Of a stretch of DNA of 46,872 nt, positions 31,142 through 39,850 are shown piece by piece. The notes under the pieces are model-generated. The model made no database searches, was not told the origin of the DNA, and saw only the letters and a list, made by a program, of their open reading frames with translations. Every line of letters starts with the position of its first letter. Position 1 is the first letter of the stretch. Made by a program: the position numbers and the translations under genes. Where the stretch lies: the NCBI GenBank assembly GCA_021161775.1, contig JAGGZY010000050.1, positions 1-46,872 on the forward strand. The letters are read 5' to 3'. Source of the DNA: Dehalococcoidales bacterium (GTDB lineage Bacteria; Chloroflexota; Dehalococcoidia; Dehalococcoidales; UBA5760).

Positions 31142-33502
31142 CTATAGCCTGACAATAGTAACGCCGTCGCCTCCCTCCCCCCTCTCCCCGGGGCGGAAGG
31201 ATTTAACCAGGGGGTGAGACGTCAGAGAATCCCTGACGATGCTACGCACCGTACCGGTAGCCATACCGTGAACAATACAGATCTCACCCAGGTTAGCCAG
31301 TGAGGCATTATTAAGGTAGCTATCCAGCGCCGGGGCTACCTCATCGGCTCGCTTACCTCGCAGGTCGAGCTTAGCTGACACCACTTGCCTAGTTATCTGT
31401 CGGGTTATCGGTGTAGGTTTGGCAGCTTCGCTAAGGGTAGGGGTTATCTTTTCTATCCGGTTGAGGCTAAGGCTAAACCGGGTTGATCCCGATTGAACCT
31501 CAACCTCGCCGGTTGTCTCTGATACTGTAAGCACCTTTACCTGAAGGCCAGCTTCCTTGAGCCAGACGATGTCCCCGACCTTAATCGACTTGCTTATCTC
31601 TTTGGTTTCTACATCTTTTACATCTGGTTTGGGCTTCCAGGCTTGGCTATTTAGCTTTTCCCGCACTACCTCAAGCGCTCTTCGGGTTTGCTCTACCCTC
31701 TCCCGTGATTTCTGCTGGCGTAGCTCGGCGGCCGCCTGTCGGATTTCCTGCTGTAACTGGGATGCCTCACGCGCAATCTCGTCCCGGGTCTGTTGAATGA
31801 CCTGCTGTCTCTCGATAGATAGCTGGTGGAGCTCAGCACTCAGCTCGGCATTATGTTTCTCGGCTTGGGACTTTCCTTTTTCCAACTCACCGCGCAGGGT
31901 CTCCAGTTTTTTCTTCTCCTCAGCAAGGTCAGTAATCAGGGTGGCTAGCTTTCTGGTATCGGTAGTTATCATTTCTCTAGCGCCGGTGATAATCTCGGGG
32001 GGAAGTCCAAGACGAGCGGCGGTCGCTAGGGCATTACTACCCCCGGGAATGCCCACCGTTAGGTGATAGGTCGGGGTTAAGGTCGCGGCGTCGAAATCGA
32101 GGGAGGCATTCTGGAGTCCCGGGGTAATGTGGGCGAATGCCTTTAGCTCACCATAGTGGGTAGTGGCGATGGTCATTATTCCTCGCTGGCGAAAATAGTT
32201 CAGGGTAGAGCAAGCCAGGGCAGAACCCTCGGCGGGGTCGGTGCTGGTGCCCAGTTCATCGAGAAGCACCAGACTTTCGGGGGTGGCATTTCCGGTGATG
32301 TGGATAATGTTACCAGTGTGCCAGCTAAAGGTGGACAGGGTTTGCTCAATGCTCTGTTCATCACCAATATCGGCGAAGATATTGTCAAAGACCGGCAGGC
32401 AGCTATCGGGTGATGCCGGGATAGGCAGTCCTGCCTGAGTCATCAGACTGAGTAAGCCGATGGTCTTCAGAGTAACCGTTTTACCACCGGTATTAGGCCC
32501 GGTGATGACCAGAATGGAGAAATCCCGACCTATCTCTACTGACAGGGGTACTGCTTGATTGCCGAGCAGGGGGTGTCGGGCGTGGATAAGCTTAAGCACC
32601 CTAGCCTGACTCCCCGGAGCAATCAGGCTGACTTCAGTGGCGTTTACCTGTCGGGCATATTTTGCCTTGGCTAGAGCTAGGTCTAGTGTGGCGCTGAGGG
32701 CGATGTTAGCCGAGATTTCTGCCTGTTGGTCACCAACCTTGCCGCTGAGGGCGCAGAGTATCCGGTCTATTTCGTGCTTTTCTTCCGTAATTAGCTGGCG
32801 AAGCTCGTTGCCCAGCTCTACTACTTCCCACGGCTCAACAAATACCGTTGCCCCGGTGTTAGATACATCATGGATGATGCCAGTTATCTCTTTGCGGGCT
32901 GCTGACTTAATCGGGATAACATACCTGCCTTCCCGCTCGGTAATAACTGGTTCCTGAATAGCCTGCCGTGCCAGTGCTGACCGGATAATGGTATCCATAC
33001 GGTGGAGTAGCTGGTGGCGTTGTTCCCTGAGCTGATGCCGGATGCTGGTTAGTTTAGCTGAGGCTGAATCCAGTAGTTCGCCATCAGGGGCGATACATTT
33101 GGCAATAGCTCTTTCCAGCTGGGGCAGTTGGCTAATACCACCAGCAATATCCCAGAGCCGGGGGAGTTCAGTACTAAACTGGCTAAGGTTATGGCGTAAC
33201 TGACGGGTGGCGGCTAGGGTTTGTTGAATCTTGACCAAGACTGGCGGCTCAAGGGTCTTGCCCCGTCCCGCGGTATTTACTGCCTCCCGAATATCAGTGA
33301 TGCTACCAATGGAGAAGTCGGCTTCCCGTGCCAGTAGGTAACGTGCCTCCGCCGATTGGTTGAGTAGTAGCAGGATAGATTCGTAGTCGGAGATAGGCTG
33401 AAGGTTGGTAGCTAACTCATGACTGGCGGAGAAAGAGGTAAACCCGGCGATTATCTCCTGTATCCGGCTAAACTCCAGTATTTCCTGACCCTTATTATCC
33501 AC
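31142..33502 (-). CDS. mutS2: MutS2 (ribosome-collision/recombination ATPase)
   Basis: A 786-residue MutS2 with the full family layout: MutS core (about 1-300), Walker A TGPNTGGKTVTLK, Walker B LVLLDELGTSTDP, a coiled coil (about 510-610), a KOW-like segment and a C-terminal Smr domain (LDLRGKRADEVAPAL, VHGMATGTVR). In Bacillus, MutS2 (RqcU) splits collided ribosomes and feeds quality control; a role in suppressing recombination is also known for the family. It is the first gene of an operon with the Vms1-like gene. A TATAAT lies 30 bp upstream. Confidence 0.95.
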   Translation of the reverse strand: MDNKGQEILEFSRIQEIIAGFTSFSASHELATNLQPISDYESILLLLNQSAEARYLLAREADFSIGSITDIREAVNTAGRGKTLEPPVLVKIQQTLAATRQLRHNLSQFSTELPRLWDIAGGISQLPQLERAIAKCIAPDGELLDSASAKLTSIRHQLREQRHQLLHRMDTIIRSALARQAIQEPVITEREGRYVIPIKSAARKEITGIIHDVSNTGATVFVEPWEVVELGNELRQLITEEKHEIDRILCALSGKVGDQQAEISANIALSATLDLALAKAKYARQVNATEVSLIAPGSQARVLKLIHARHPLLGNQAVPLSVEIGRDFSILVITGPNTGGKTVTLKTIGLLSLMTQAGLPIPASPDSCLPVFDNIFADIGDEQSIEQTLSTFSWHTGNIIHITGNATPESLVLLDELGTSTDPAEGSALACSTLNYFRQRGIMTIATTHYGELKAFAHITPGLQNASLDFDAATLTPTYHLTVGIPGGSNALATAARLGLPPEIITGAREMITTDTRKLATLITDLAEEKKKLETLRGELEKGKSQAEKHNAELSAELHQLSIERQQVIQQTRDEIAREASQLQQEIRQAAAELRQQKSRERVEQTRRALEVVREKLNSQAWKPKPDVKDVETKEISKSIKVGDIVWLKEAGLQVKVLTVSETTGEVEVQSGSTRFSLSLNRIEKITPTLSEAAKPTPITRQITRQVVSAKLDLRGKRADEVAPALDSYLNNASLANLGEICIVHGMATGTVRSIVRDSLTSHPLVKSFRPGERGEGGDGVTIVRL

Positions 33503-33531
33503 GAAACCCCTCAGGCTTACCAGTATATCGT

Positions 33532-33555
33532 ATTATATTGTATCACCAAAGGTGG
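33532..33555 (-). promoter_or_regulatory. mutS2 promoter -10 with CACC-AAA-GGTG dyad
   Basis: TATAAT on the minus strand (33537-33532). The perfect dyad CACCAAAGGTG (33544-33554) lies in the spacer; -35 is weak (TTAGCC). The plus-strand ctpA promoter (TATAAT at 33600-33605) is about 45 bp away. Confidence 0.5.
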
Positions 33556-33660
33556 CTAAGCTGAACCGGATTAATGTTGCTCATTAGATTAGCCTCGGTT
33601 ATAATTTTAGTTAGGCAGCGACCGGTCTGGTGGTGAAATACCTTAGTGAGAGTGAAAGCA

Positions 33661-34815
33661 ATGTCAAAAACGGTAAGAATTATGCTAGCGACCCTGTTGG
33701 TGAGTGTGCTAACGCTGGTCTTGGGGATGGGTTGTTCATCTAGCCCGTCTTCAGATTTGGGTATCGTAAACGAGGCGTGGGAGATAATCTTTCGAGACTA
33801 TGTAGACGGGGATAGCCTTGATGCCAATGCCCTGCAGCAGGGGGCAATCCGGGGGATGGTAAAGGCACTGGATGACCCTTATACAGCCTATCTGGACCCC
33901 GATATCTGTAAATTCAGTATGAGTAACCTGCAGGGGAAGTTTGAGGGTATTGGGGCTCATGTGGCGGTTAAGGATGAGCAGGTTATCATTGTTGCCCCTA
34001 TCCCCGGTTCGCCAGCGGCTAAGGCGGGTATCCGGGCGGGGGATAAAATCCTTGAGGTTGATGGCAAGTCTACTGCCGAGTTGAGCCTGGCTGAGGTAGT
34101 GCTTCTAGTGCGTGGCCCCAAAGGGACCCCGGTAAACTTGCTGGTTCTCCATGAAGGGGATACTGAGCCGGAGGAGATTGAAATTATCCGTGCCGAGATT
34201 AAATTGGAAAGCGTTCATTTTGAGATGAAGGGGGACATCGCTTATATCAATATTACCCACTTTTCAGCCCGGACTAATGAGGAGCTAGACCCTGTATTGG
34301 ATAGCGCCGTTAAGCGGGGGGCGACCGGCATTATCCTCGACCTGCGTCGCAATCCCGGTGGCTTGCTGACAGCGGTGGTTGATGTTGTTAGCCACTTCTT
34401 GAAGGAAGGGGTAGTCACCACGATGGTGGACAATCAGGGGGAGCAGACCATCCTCTCGGTTAAGCCTCAGAAGACGACTACTGACCTGCCGATAGTAGTG
34501 CTGGTAGATAGCTTTAGTGCCAGCGGTAGCGAGGTGCTGTCGGGGACACTACAGGATTATCACCGAGCTACCATTGCTGGTAGTAAGACCTTTGGCAAGG
34601 GTAGTGTTGATATCCTGCGGCATCTCTCTGACGGCTCAGGATTATATATTACCACCGGTCGCTGGTTGACCCCCGATGGTCATCTCATTGAGGGCAAGGG
34701 TATTGAGCCTGACTATGAGCTTGAGCTTGAAGGCGAGGCTGCTATCCAGTGGGCAATAGATTATCTCAAAAGTGGTAAGCAGGTAAAGCTTCGGGATGCT
34801 GTAGCGTCGGGCTAA
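33661..34815 (+). CDS. S41-family C-terminal processing protease (CtpA-like), lipoprotein
   Basis: A 384-residue protein exported as a lipoprotein: a hydrophobic start and lipobox LGMG-C in residues about 16-25. PDZ domain about 90-165 (GSPAAKAGIRAGDKILEVDG). The catalytic part has the S-x-S-A-S-G motif (VDSFSASGSE) with the nucleophile serine and TFGKGSVD with the lysine. Such proteases degrade or trim envelope proteins. The ATG at 33661 is chosen because the signal peptide starts there. A TATAAT lies at 33600-33605. It ends one base from the convergent elp3. Confidence 0.92.
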   Translation: MSKTVRIMLATLLVSVLTLVLGMGCSSSPSSDLGIVNEAWEIIFRDYVDGDSLDANALQQGAIRGMVKALDDPYTAYLDPDICKFSMSNLQGKFEGIGAHVAVKDEQVIIVAPIPGSPAAKAGIRAGDKILEVDGKSTAELSLAEVVLLVRGPKGTPVNLLVLHEGDTEPEEIEIIRAEIKLESVHFEMKGDIAYINITHFSARTNEELDPVLDSAVKRGATGIILDLRRNPGGLLTAVVDVVSHFLKEGVVTTMVDNQGEQTILSVKPQKTTTDLPIVVLVDSFSASGSEVLSGTLQDYHRATIAGSKTFGKGSVDILRHLSDGSGLYITTGRWLTPDGHLIEGKGIEPDYELELEGEAAIQWAIDYLKSGKQVKLRDAVASG

Positions 34816-34816
34816 G

Positions 34817-36196
34817 TTAGAGGCGCTTAACCATATAGTTTCCCCGTAGGGAATAGCCAAACTCGGTGCGGTAGTACTCTCTAGCCCCGACCCCACTGAG
34901 GATGATTATCTGGGGCGTCTGAAATTCCTCTTTAGCGATACGCTCGGCTTCGCTGAGTAGTGCTTTGCCTAAGCCCTTATGCTGGGCTGAATCGGGGTCT
35001 TGCTGATTGAGGGAGACCTCGTGACCGAATACATGTAGCTCCCTGATTAAGGCTAGCCTGCCCTGAAATTCTCGTTCCAGATTAGCTGGTGGCAGGGATT
35101 GAATCCTCAGTCGTAATAGCCCGAACAGGGTTTCTCGCTTATCCTCAACGGATAGAAAAATCTCACTGCCTCCTGAAGCCACATAGTCCATTCTCACTAT
35201 ATGGGGGGTACCTATCTCCCAGCCATCGCGCCTCCGGTGGCCATATTCCCGACACCGGATACACCTACATTCCTTACCCTGCTCTCGAAGGCGTCGTTTA
35301 GCTACATCCCGTAGTGAGTCCCTGGGACCCCCGGTAATATATTGCGCTGGGATATCCCGCAATACCCGGGAGATTCGGACATATTTGGGGACAATGGATT
35401 TAATGTCACTAATCAGATTAATCATCACTTCATCGGGGTAGGGTTGATAGCGTCCCTCCTGGCGCCATCTCTCCAGCTCGGTACCTTCTATCACCATCGT
35501 GGGGTACAGTTTTAAGCCATCCGGTCTGAACTGGGGGTCGCTAAATAGCCTCTTGGATAGCTCAAGGTCCCTTTCCGGGGTTGAGCCGGGTAGCCCTGGC
35601 ATCCAGTGATAGTATACCTTAAAGCTGTGCTCCTTAAGCCGTCGGGTGGCGCTAACCACATCGGCTACCTGATGTCCCCTTTTGATTAGGTGGTAAATTC
35701 CATCATCTATTGTCTGGACGCCGAGTTCTACCCGGGTGGTGCCGAATTCCAGCATTCTATCTATATCTTCCTGTCGGCACCAGTCGGGACGGGTCTCGAT
35801 ACACACCCCGATACAGCGATGGGTGGCGGTTTCATTGATTTTCTTGGCTTCTTCTAGGCTAGCTGATGGCTCGCCATTTAGGGCATCAAAGCAATCCTTG
35901 ACGAACTGATATTGATAGTCTATGGGGGTGGAGAGGACGGTGCCCCCCATTATTATCAGCTCAATCTTGTCGGTGGGGTGTCCCATATCGGAGAACATCT
36001 TTAGTCTTAACTGAACCTGTCTCCCAGCATCATAATCGCATCTTATTGCCCTGAGTACCGCGGGTGAGGTTGGGGTGTAACTCTGGGGTATGTTAGGGTA
36101 GGTGGGACAGCAGATACAGTGCCCTGGGCATTTCATCGGCTGGGTCATCACTGCCAGGGGGGTAACCCCGGAGATTGTTCGGGTGAGTTTCTTCAT
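34817..36196 (-). CDS. elp3: Elp3-like tRNA uridine-34 acetyltransferase / radical SAM enzyme
   Basis: A 459-residue single-protein elongator enzyme that builds cm5U at the tRNA wobble position. The radical SAM cluster motif is C23-x3-C27-x2-C30 (CPGHCICC) with CCPTYPN after it; TDKIELIIMGGT and CIETRPDW follow. The GNAT domain is at the C-terminus (SAQHKGLGKALLSEAERIAK, GVGAREYYRTEFGY). The sequence is close to the Dehalococcoides enzyme known from structure work. A Trm9-like methyltransferase is divergent, 34 bp away. Confidence 0.95.
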   Translation of the reverse strand: MKKLTRTISGVTPLAVMTQPMKCPGHCICCPTYPNIPQSYTPTSPAVLRAIRCDYDAGRQVQLRLKMFSDMGHPTDKIELIIMGGTVLSTPIDYQYQFVKDCFDALNGEPSASLEEAKKINETATHRCIGVCIETRPDWCRQEDIDRMLEFGTTRVELGVQTIDDGIYHLIKRGHQVADVVSATRRLKEHSFKVYYHWMPGLPGSTPERDLELSKRLFSDPQFRPDGLKLYPTMVIEGTELERWRQEGRYQPYPDEVMINLISDIKSIVPKYVRISRVLRDIPAQYITGGPRDSLRDVAKRRLREQGKECRCIRCREYGHRRRDGWEIGTPHIVRMDYVASGGSEIFLSVEDKRETLFGLLRLRIQSLPPANLEREFQGRLALIRELHVFGHEVSLNQQDPDSAQHKGLGKALLSEAERIAKEEFQTPQIIILSGVGAREYYRTEFGYSLRGNYMVKRL

Positions 36197-36230
36197 AGTA
36201 TACTTACTATCAGTGTAGCAGATTAGGCTT

Positions 36231-36878
36231 ATGGCAACAAACCGAGATGTATTTAATCGGATAGCCCCGGGGTGGTATAACTTCAGACACTGGTCTATCT
36301 TTGGCAGAGAGCTAGAGGAGCTGGCACGGCGGTGGCAGGGGGGGCGGTTGCTTAACCTTGGCTGTGCTCACGGGGCTGATTTCTTACCCTTGGGTGAAGG
36401 CTTTAAGTTATACGGGGTGGATAGCTCCTCGGAGATGCTAAAATTTGCTCGGAGATACGCCCGAAAGTTTAACCTTACCCCTAATCTGTTACTGGCTGAT
36501 GTCAGCTTACTCCCCTTTGATGACCGATCCTTTGATTGGGTAATCTCGGTAGCCACCTACCATCACCTGAGGAGGAAACAGCAACGGGCCGCTCTTGATG
36601 AGCTGTGGCGGGTGCTGAAACCGGGGGGAGAAGTCTTCATTACGGTGTGGAATCGCTGGCAACGGCGCTTCTGGTTTAAGCCCAAGGAGGTAGCTATACC
36701 TTGGCGGACAGGTGATGAGACGCTCTGGCGTTACTATTATCTGTTCTCCTACCCTGAGCTGGAGAATTTGGTGAGGAGTGCTGGCTTCAGGGTGTTAAGA
36801 GCCTTCCCCGAAAGCTCTTACTGCTACCGGTTTCGGTTCTGGTCGCGGAATATATGCCTGCTGGTAGGGAAGCCTTAA
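36231..36878 (+). CDS. Trm9/ALKBH8-like SAM methyltransferase
   Basis: A 215-residue class I methyltransferase. Motif I LLNLGCAHGADF, acidic loop YGVDSSSEMLKFAR, motif IV WVISVATYHHL. The order VFNRIAP...VATYHH...AIPWRTG...RYYYLFSYPELENLVRSAG matches yeast Trm9 segment by segment, including the aromatic RYYxLF box. Trm9 turns cm5U34 into mcm5U34, directly after Elp3. No Trm112 partner is in the window. A general type-11 methyltransferase is the alternative; the divergent pairing with elp3 favours the tRNA role. Confidence 0.72.
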   Translation: MATNRDVFNRIAPGWYNFRHWSIFGRELEELARRWQGGRLLNLGCAHGADFLPLGEGFKLYGVDSSSEMLKFARRYARKFNLTPNLLLADVSLLPFDDRSFDWVISVATYHHLRRKQQRAALDELWRVLKPGGEVFITVWNRWQRRFWFKPKEVAIPWRTGDETLWRYYYLFSYPELENLVRSAGFRVLRAFPESSYCYRFRFWSRNICLLVGKP

Positions 36879-36954
36879 ATAGAATAACTTTACATATTGC
36901 CCATAATTTGGTTTAATTAGCTAAATATCAACAGTTAAGGCGAGGAATTAGCAT

Positions 36955-37440
36955 ATGTTTGAATCTTGTGATCTTGGTGCTGACAACAGTCAGTGGTCAA
37001 CGATAATACCGCTAATTGTGCTGGTAGTATTGAGCATTGTAATGAGGCGGCGTAAATCGGAGAAAACCCCTCAGGAGATAGCCTCCAGTCTGTTCTCGGA
37101 CATCAATAACAATCAGCGGATTGTGGAGGGGTTCAGTTTCCAGGGGCGGCCTAAGAAGCTTCAGCTAGGTAGTTGGCAGCGCAATAACGCTAAAATAGAT
37201 TTTTTAGAGCCTTCGTTACGTAGTAGTTTAGCCAGTACCTTTAGGCTATCCGAGGATTTTAATATGCAGATAGAGTCAGCTAAAACCTATCGATCCAGCA
37301 GCTATCTTGAGGGCATCAGTGTGGATAAGTTGAAAAGGTCAATGGAGGAGAGCAAACAGGGTCTGGAGGACTGGCTCAAGTCAAATATGCAACAGACAGG
37401 CCCCGATGCTGGACATCGTGGTTGTATGTTTGGCGGCTGA
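36955..37440 (+). CDS. Membrane-anchored protein of unknown function (161 aa)
   Basis: A short outer part (MFESCDLGADNSQWS), one membrane segment (TIIPLIVLVVLSIVM), then a basic stop-transfer RRRKSEK and a cytoplasmic domain of about 120 residues with no fold I recognise. The last residues CMFGG are unusual. It ends at fabG, convergent. Confidence 0.65.
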   Translation: MFESCDLGADNSQWSTIIPLIVLVVLSIVMRRRKSEKTPQEIASSLFSDINNNQRIVEGFSFQGRPKKLQLGSWQRNNAKIDFLEPSLRSSLASTFRLSEDFNMQIESAKTYRSSSYLEGISVDKLKRSMEESKQGLEDWLKSNMQQTGPDAGHRGCMFGG

Positions 37441-37441
37441 G

Positions 37442-38191
37442 CTAGGAAGGCATTCCTCCGTCAATGCCAATAACCTGTCCGGTGATGTAGCTGGCTCGGT
37501 CACTGACTAAGAAAGCAACTAGCTCGGCGACCTCTTCCGGTTTGCCGTAGCGCTTTACAGCGAGCATCTGAAGTAAGGCTTCTTTGTGCTCTTGAGGTAG
37601 TTTATCTGTCATCGGAGTGACAATAAACCCTGGAGCAATAGCGTTAGCGGTGATATTAAGCGAGCCGACTTCCTTGGCGATGCTCTTGGTAAAGACGATG
37701 ATGGCGGCTTTAGAAGCGGCGTAGTTGGTTTGACCAACATTGCCAATTCGCCCGGCGATAGAAGACATACTGATGATACGTCCCCAGCGCTGTTTCATCA
37801 TTGAGCGCAGGGCAAACTTGGTGCAGGCGTAGGTTCCCCTCAGGTTGGTATCAATTACATCGTCCCAGGCTTTATCCGACATCTTGAGTAACAGGGTGTC
37901 CCGGTTGATGCCAGCATTGTTGACCAGGATATCAATCTTTTCCCACTTGTCGGTTATTTCTTGCACCATAGTCTTCACTGCTTGGCTATCCCTGACATCG
38001 GCTCCCAGAGCTATTGCTTCCCCTCCCCCATTGGTGATTGCATCAACTACGCTAGCGGCGCCAAGCTCGCTTGATAGGTAATTAACGACTACCTTGCTCC
38101 CCAGACTGGCGAGCTTTAAGGCTACTGCCTCACCAATACCACTCGAAGCACCAGTAACCAGTGATACCTTACCGGCTAATTCTGCTTCCAT
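37442..38191 (-). CDS. fabG: 3-oxoacyl-ACP reductase
   Basis: NADPH-dependent reduction of the beta-keto group in fatty-acid elongation. A 249-residue SDR protein: nucleotide motif TGASSGIG (13-20), NNAG, then catalytic serine (MSSIAG), Y and K in NYAASKAA, and the C-terminal YITGQVIGIDGGM typical of FabG. Last gene of the fab cluster, 4 bp after fabF. Confidence 0.95.
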   Translation of the reverse strand: MEAELAGKVSLVTGASSGIGEAVALKLASLGSKVVVNYLSSELGAASVVDAITNGGGEAIALGADVRDSQAVKTMVQEITDKWEKIDILVNNAGINRDTLLLKMSDKAWDDVIDTNLRGTYACTKFALRSMMKQRWGRIISMSSIAGRIGNVGQTNYAASKAAIIVFTKSIAKEVGSLNITANAIAPGFIVTPMTDKLPQEHKEALLQMLAVKRYGKPEEVAELVAFLVSDRASYITGQVIGIDGGMPS

Positions 38192-38195
38192 TTTA

Positions 38196-39422
38196 TTAAT
38201 CCTTAAATCGTTTGAGTATCAGACAACAATTCTGTCCCCCGAAGCCAAAGCTGTCTTTCAGACAAATATCTAGCTTCGCCTCGCGAGCCACATTGGGTAC
38301 GTAATCCAGGTCGCACTCCGGGTCGGGGGTTTCGTAGTGTATCGTCGGGGGGATGAGTCCGTGATTTATGGCTAATACCACGGCGATAGACTCCACTAGC
38401 CCTCCGGCGGTTATCAGGTGACCAAACATCGACTTGGATGAGCTTACCGGGATTTTATAAGCCTGGTCTCCAAAGGTCAGCTTGATGGCTTTGGTTTCAC
38501 AGACATCGTTCAGCTTGGTGCTGGTGCCGTGGGCATTGATGTAATCAACCTCATCCGGTCTCACCCCGGCATTCCGAAGGGCATTCTTCATAGCGATAGT
38601 TTCTGTCTTAGCCTGAGGGGCAGATACATCGAAGGCATCGTAGGACCAACCAGTTCCAGCTACCTCAGCTAGGATTGGGGCTCCGCGTTGCTTAGCGTGC
38701 TCGTAGCTCTCCAGTACTAAGGCTCCGGCGCCCTCTCCGTAGATGAAGCCATCACGATTGAGGTCGAAGGGACGACAAGCTGTCTCCGGGTCGGGGTTCT
38801 TGCTCAGAGCGCCCAGCACCCCCATAGAGGCAACGGTCATTTCGTCCAGTGAAGTATCCGAGGCAACGGCGGCCATCACATCGGCATAGCCCAGACGAAT
38901 GTAATTTACGGCATTAGCGATAACGTCAGCGCCGCTGGCACAAAGGCTGTTGACGCTGATACAGGGGCCGTTGAATCCGTACAGCAGTCCTACCTGCAGG
39001 GAGATGATACTGGGAGCCCCCTTGGTGAAGAACAGAGGGTCAGCCCTTCTAGGACCTCGCCGCTGAAGTACCTTCCACCCTTCAACAATGGTCATGTTTT
39101 CCTGCATACAGGCACTGACGATACCAACTCGCTCCGGTTTCTCCTTACTCATATCTAACCCGGAGGCTTCTATAGCCTCTTTGGCGGCTGGGAGAGCCAT
39201 GTGAATCGTTCGCTGAGTACGCTCCATCGTTTTTATATCCATATATTTGGCAGGGTCAAAGTCCTTTACCTCAGCGCTCACCTTCACCGGGAATTCGGTA
39301 GCGTCGAATTTTTGAATAAGACCAACCCCCGATTTGCCTGATGCCAAATTGGTCCAGAGCTCGTCTATGGTTAGACCTAGTGGACAAATAACACCCATTC
39401 CAGTAACTACTACTCGTTGCAT
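38196..39422 (-). CDS. fabF: 3-oxoacyl-ACP synthase II
   Basis: Condenses acyl-ACP with malonyl-ACP. A 408-residue KAS II with C161 (NSLCASGAD; the preceding residues differ from the usual TAC), HGTST and GHLITAGG histidines and the lysine in SSSKSM. It follows acpP by 174 bp, a stretch (39423-39596) with C-rich and A-rich parts and one short TGACAG/CTGTCA inverted repeat but no clear promoter. Confidence 0.94.
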   Translation of the reverse strand: MQRVVVTGMGVICPLGLTIDELWTNLASGKSGVGLIQKFDATEFPVKVSAEVKDFDPAKYMDIKTMERTQRTIHMALPAAKEAIEASGLDMSKEKPERVGIVSACMQENMTIVEGWKVLQRRGPRRADPLFFTKGAPSIISLQVGLLYGFNGPCISVNSLCASGADVIANAVNYIRLGYADVMAAVASDTSLDEMTVASMGVLGALSKNPDPETACRPFDLNRDGFIYGEGAGALVLESYEHAKQRGAPILAEVAGTGWSYDAFDVSAPQAKTETIAMKNALRNAGVRPDEVDYINAHGTSTKLNDVCETKAIKLTFGDQAYKIPVSSSKSMFGHLITAGGLVESIAVVLAINHGLIPPTIHYETPDPECDLDYVPNVAREAKLDICLKDSFGFGGQNCCLILKRFKD

Positions 39423-39596
39423 AACTAATTTTTTCCTCCTTTATTCACAACAACGAAACAAACCAACACCCCCCCACTGACAGCAACTATCTGTCCTTCT
39501 GTCAAGGTTTCCTCACCGCTTACCGCTGGCTTTGGGTTAGTGCGGTAGTGGCTCTTGGTTCTTTCAGTTTTAGGTGCCTCTCTGAGCCGTTAAACA

Positions 39597-39839
39597 TTAC
39601 TTCTTCTTGGCTACCTGAGCCTCAACATAGCTAACGAAGTCACCGAAGTTTTTAAACTTCTGAGCGTCTTCATCAGGAATCTCAATACCAAATTCATCTT
39701 CTAGGGCTACCAGTACCTGGACCATATCCAGGGAATCAGCCTTCATATCCTGAAAACTAGCGTTAGGGGTAAGGGTTTCTCGGTCACAATGGACAATCTT
39801 AACGACAATATCTTTGATGGTTTCTTCAGTACTAGCCAT
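39597..39839 (-). CDS. acpP: Acyl carrier protein
   Basis: 80 residues, acidic, with the pantetheine serine S36 in KADSLDMVQVLVALE. The end carries four lysines (VAKKK), unlike the acidic E. coli tail. It is 12 bp after plsX, and AGGAG precedes its start. Confidence 0.95.
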   Translation of the reverse strand: MASTEETIKDIVVKIVHCDRETLTPNASFQDMKADSLDMVQVLVALEDEFGIEIPDEDAQKFKNFGDFVSYVEAQVAKKK

Positions 39840-39850
39840 TAATAACTCCT

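Noticed and set aside
39423-39596. Small gene or riboswitch between acpP and fabF
   Set aside because: No frame with a ribosome site, no known leader motif, only a short inverted repeat; probably an untranslated spacer.
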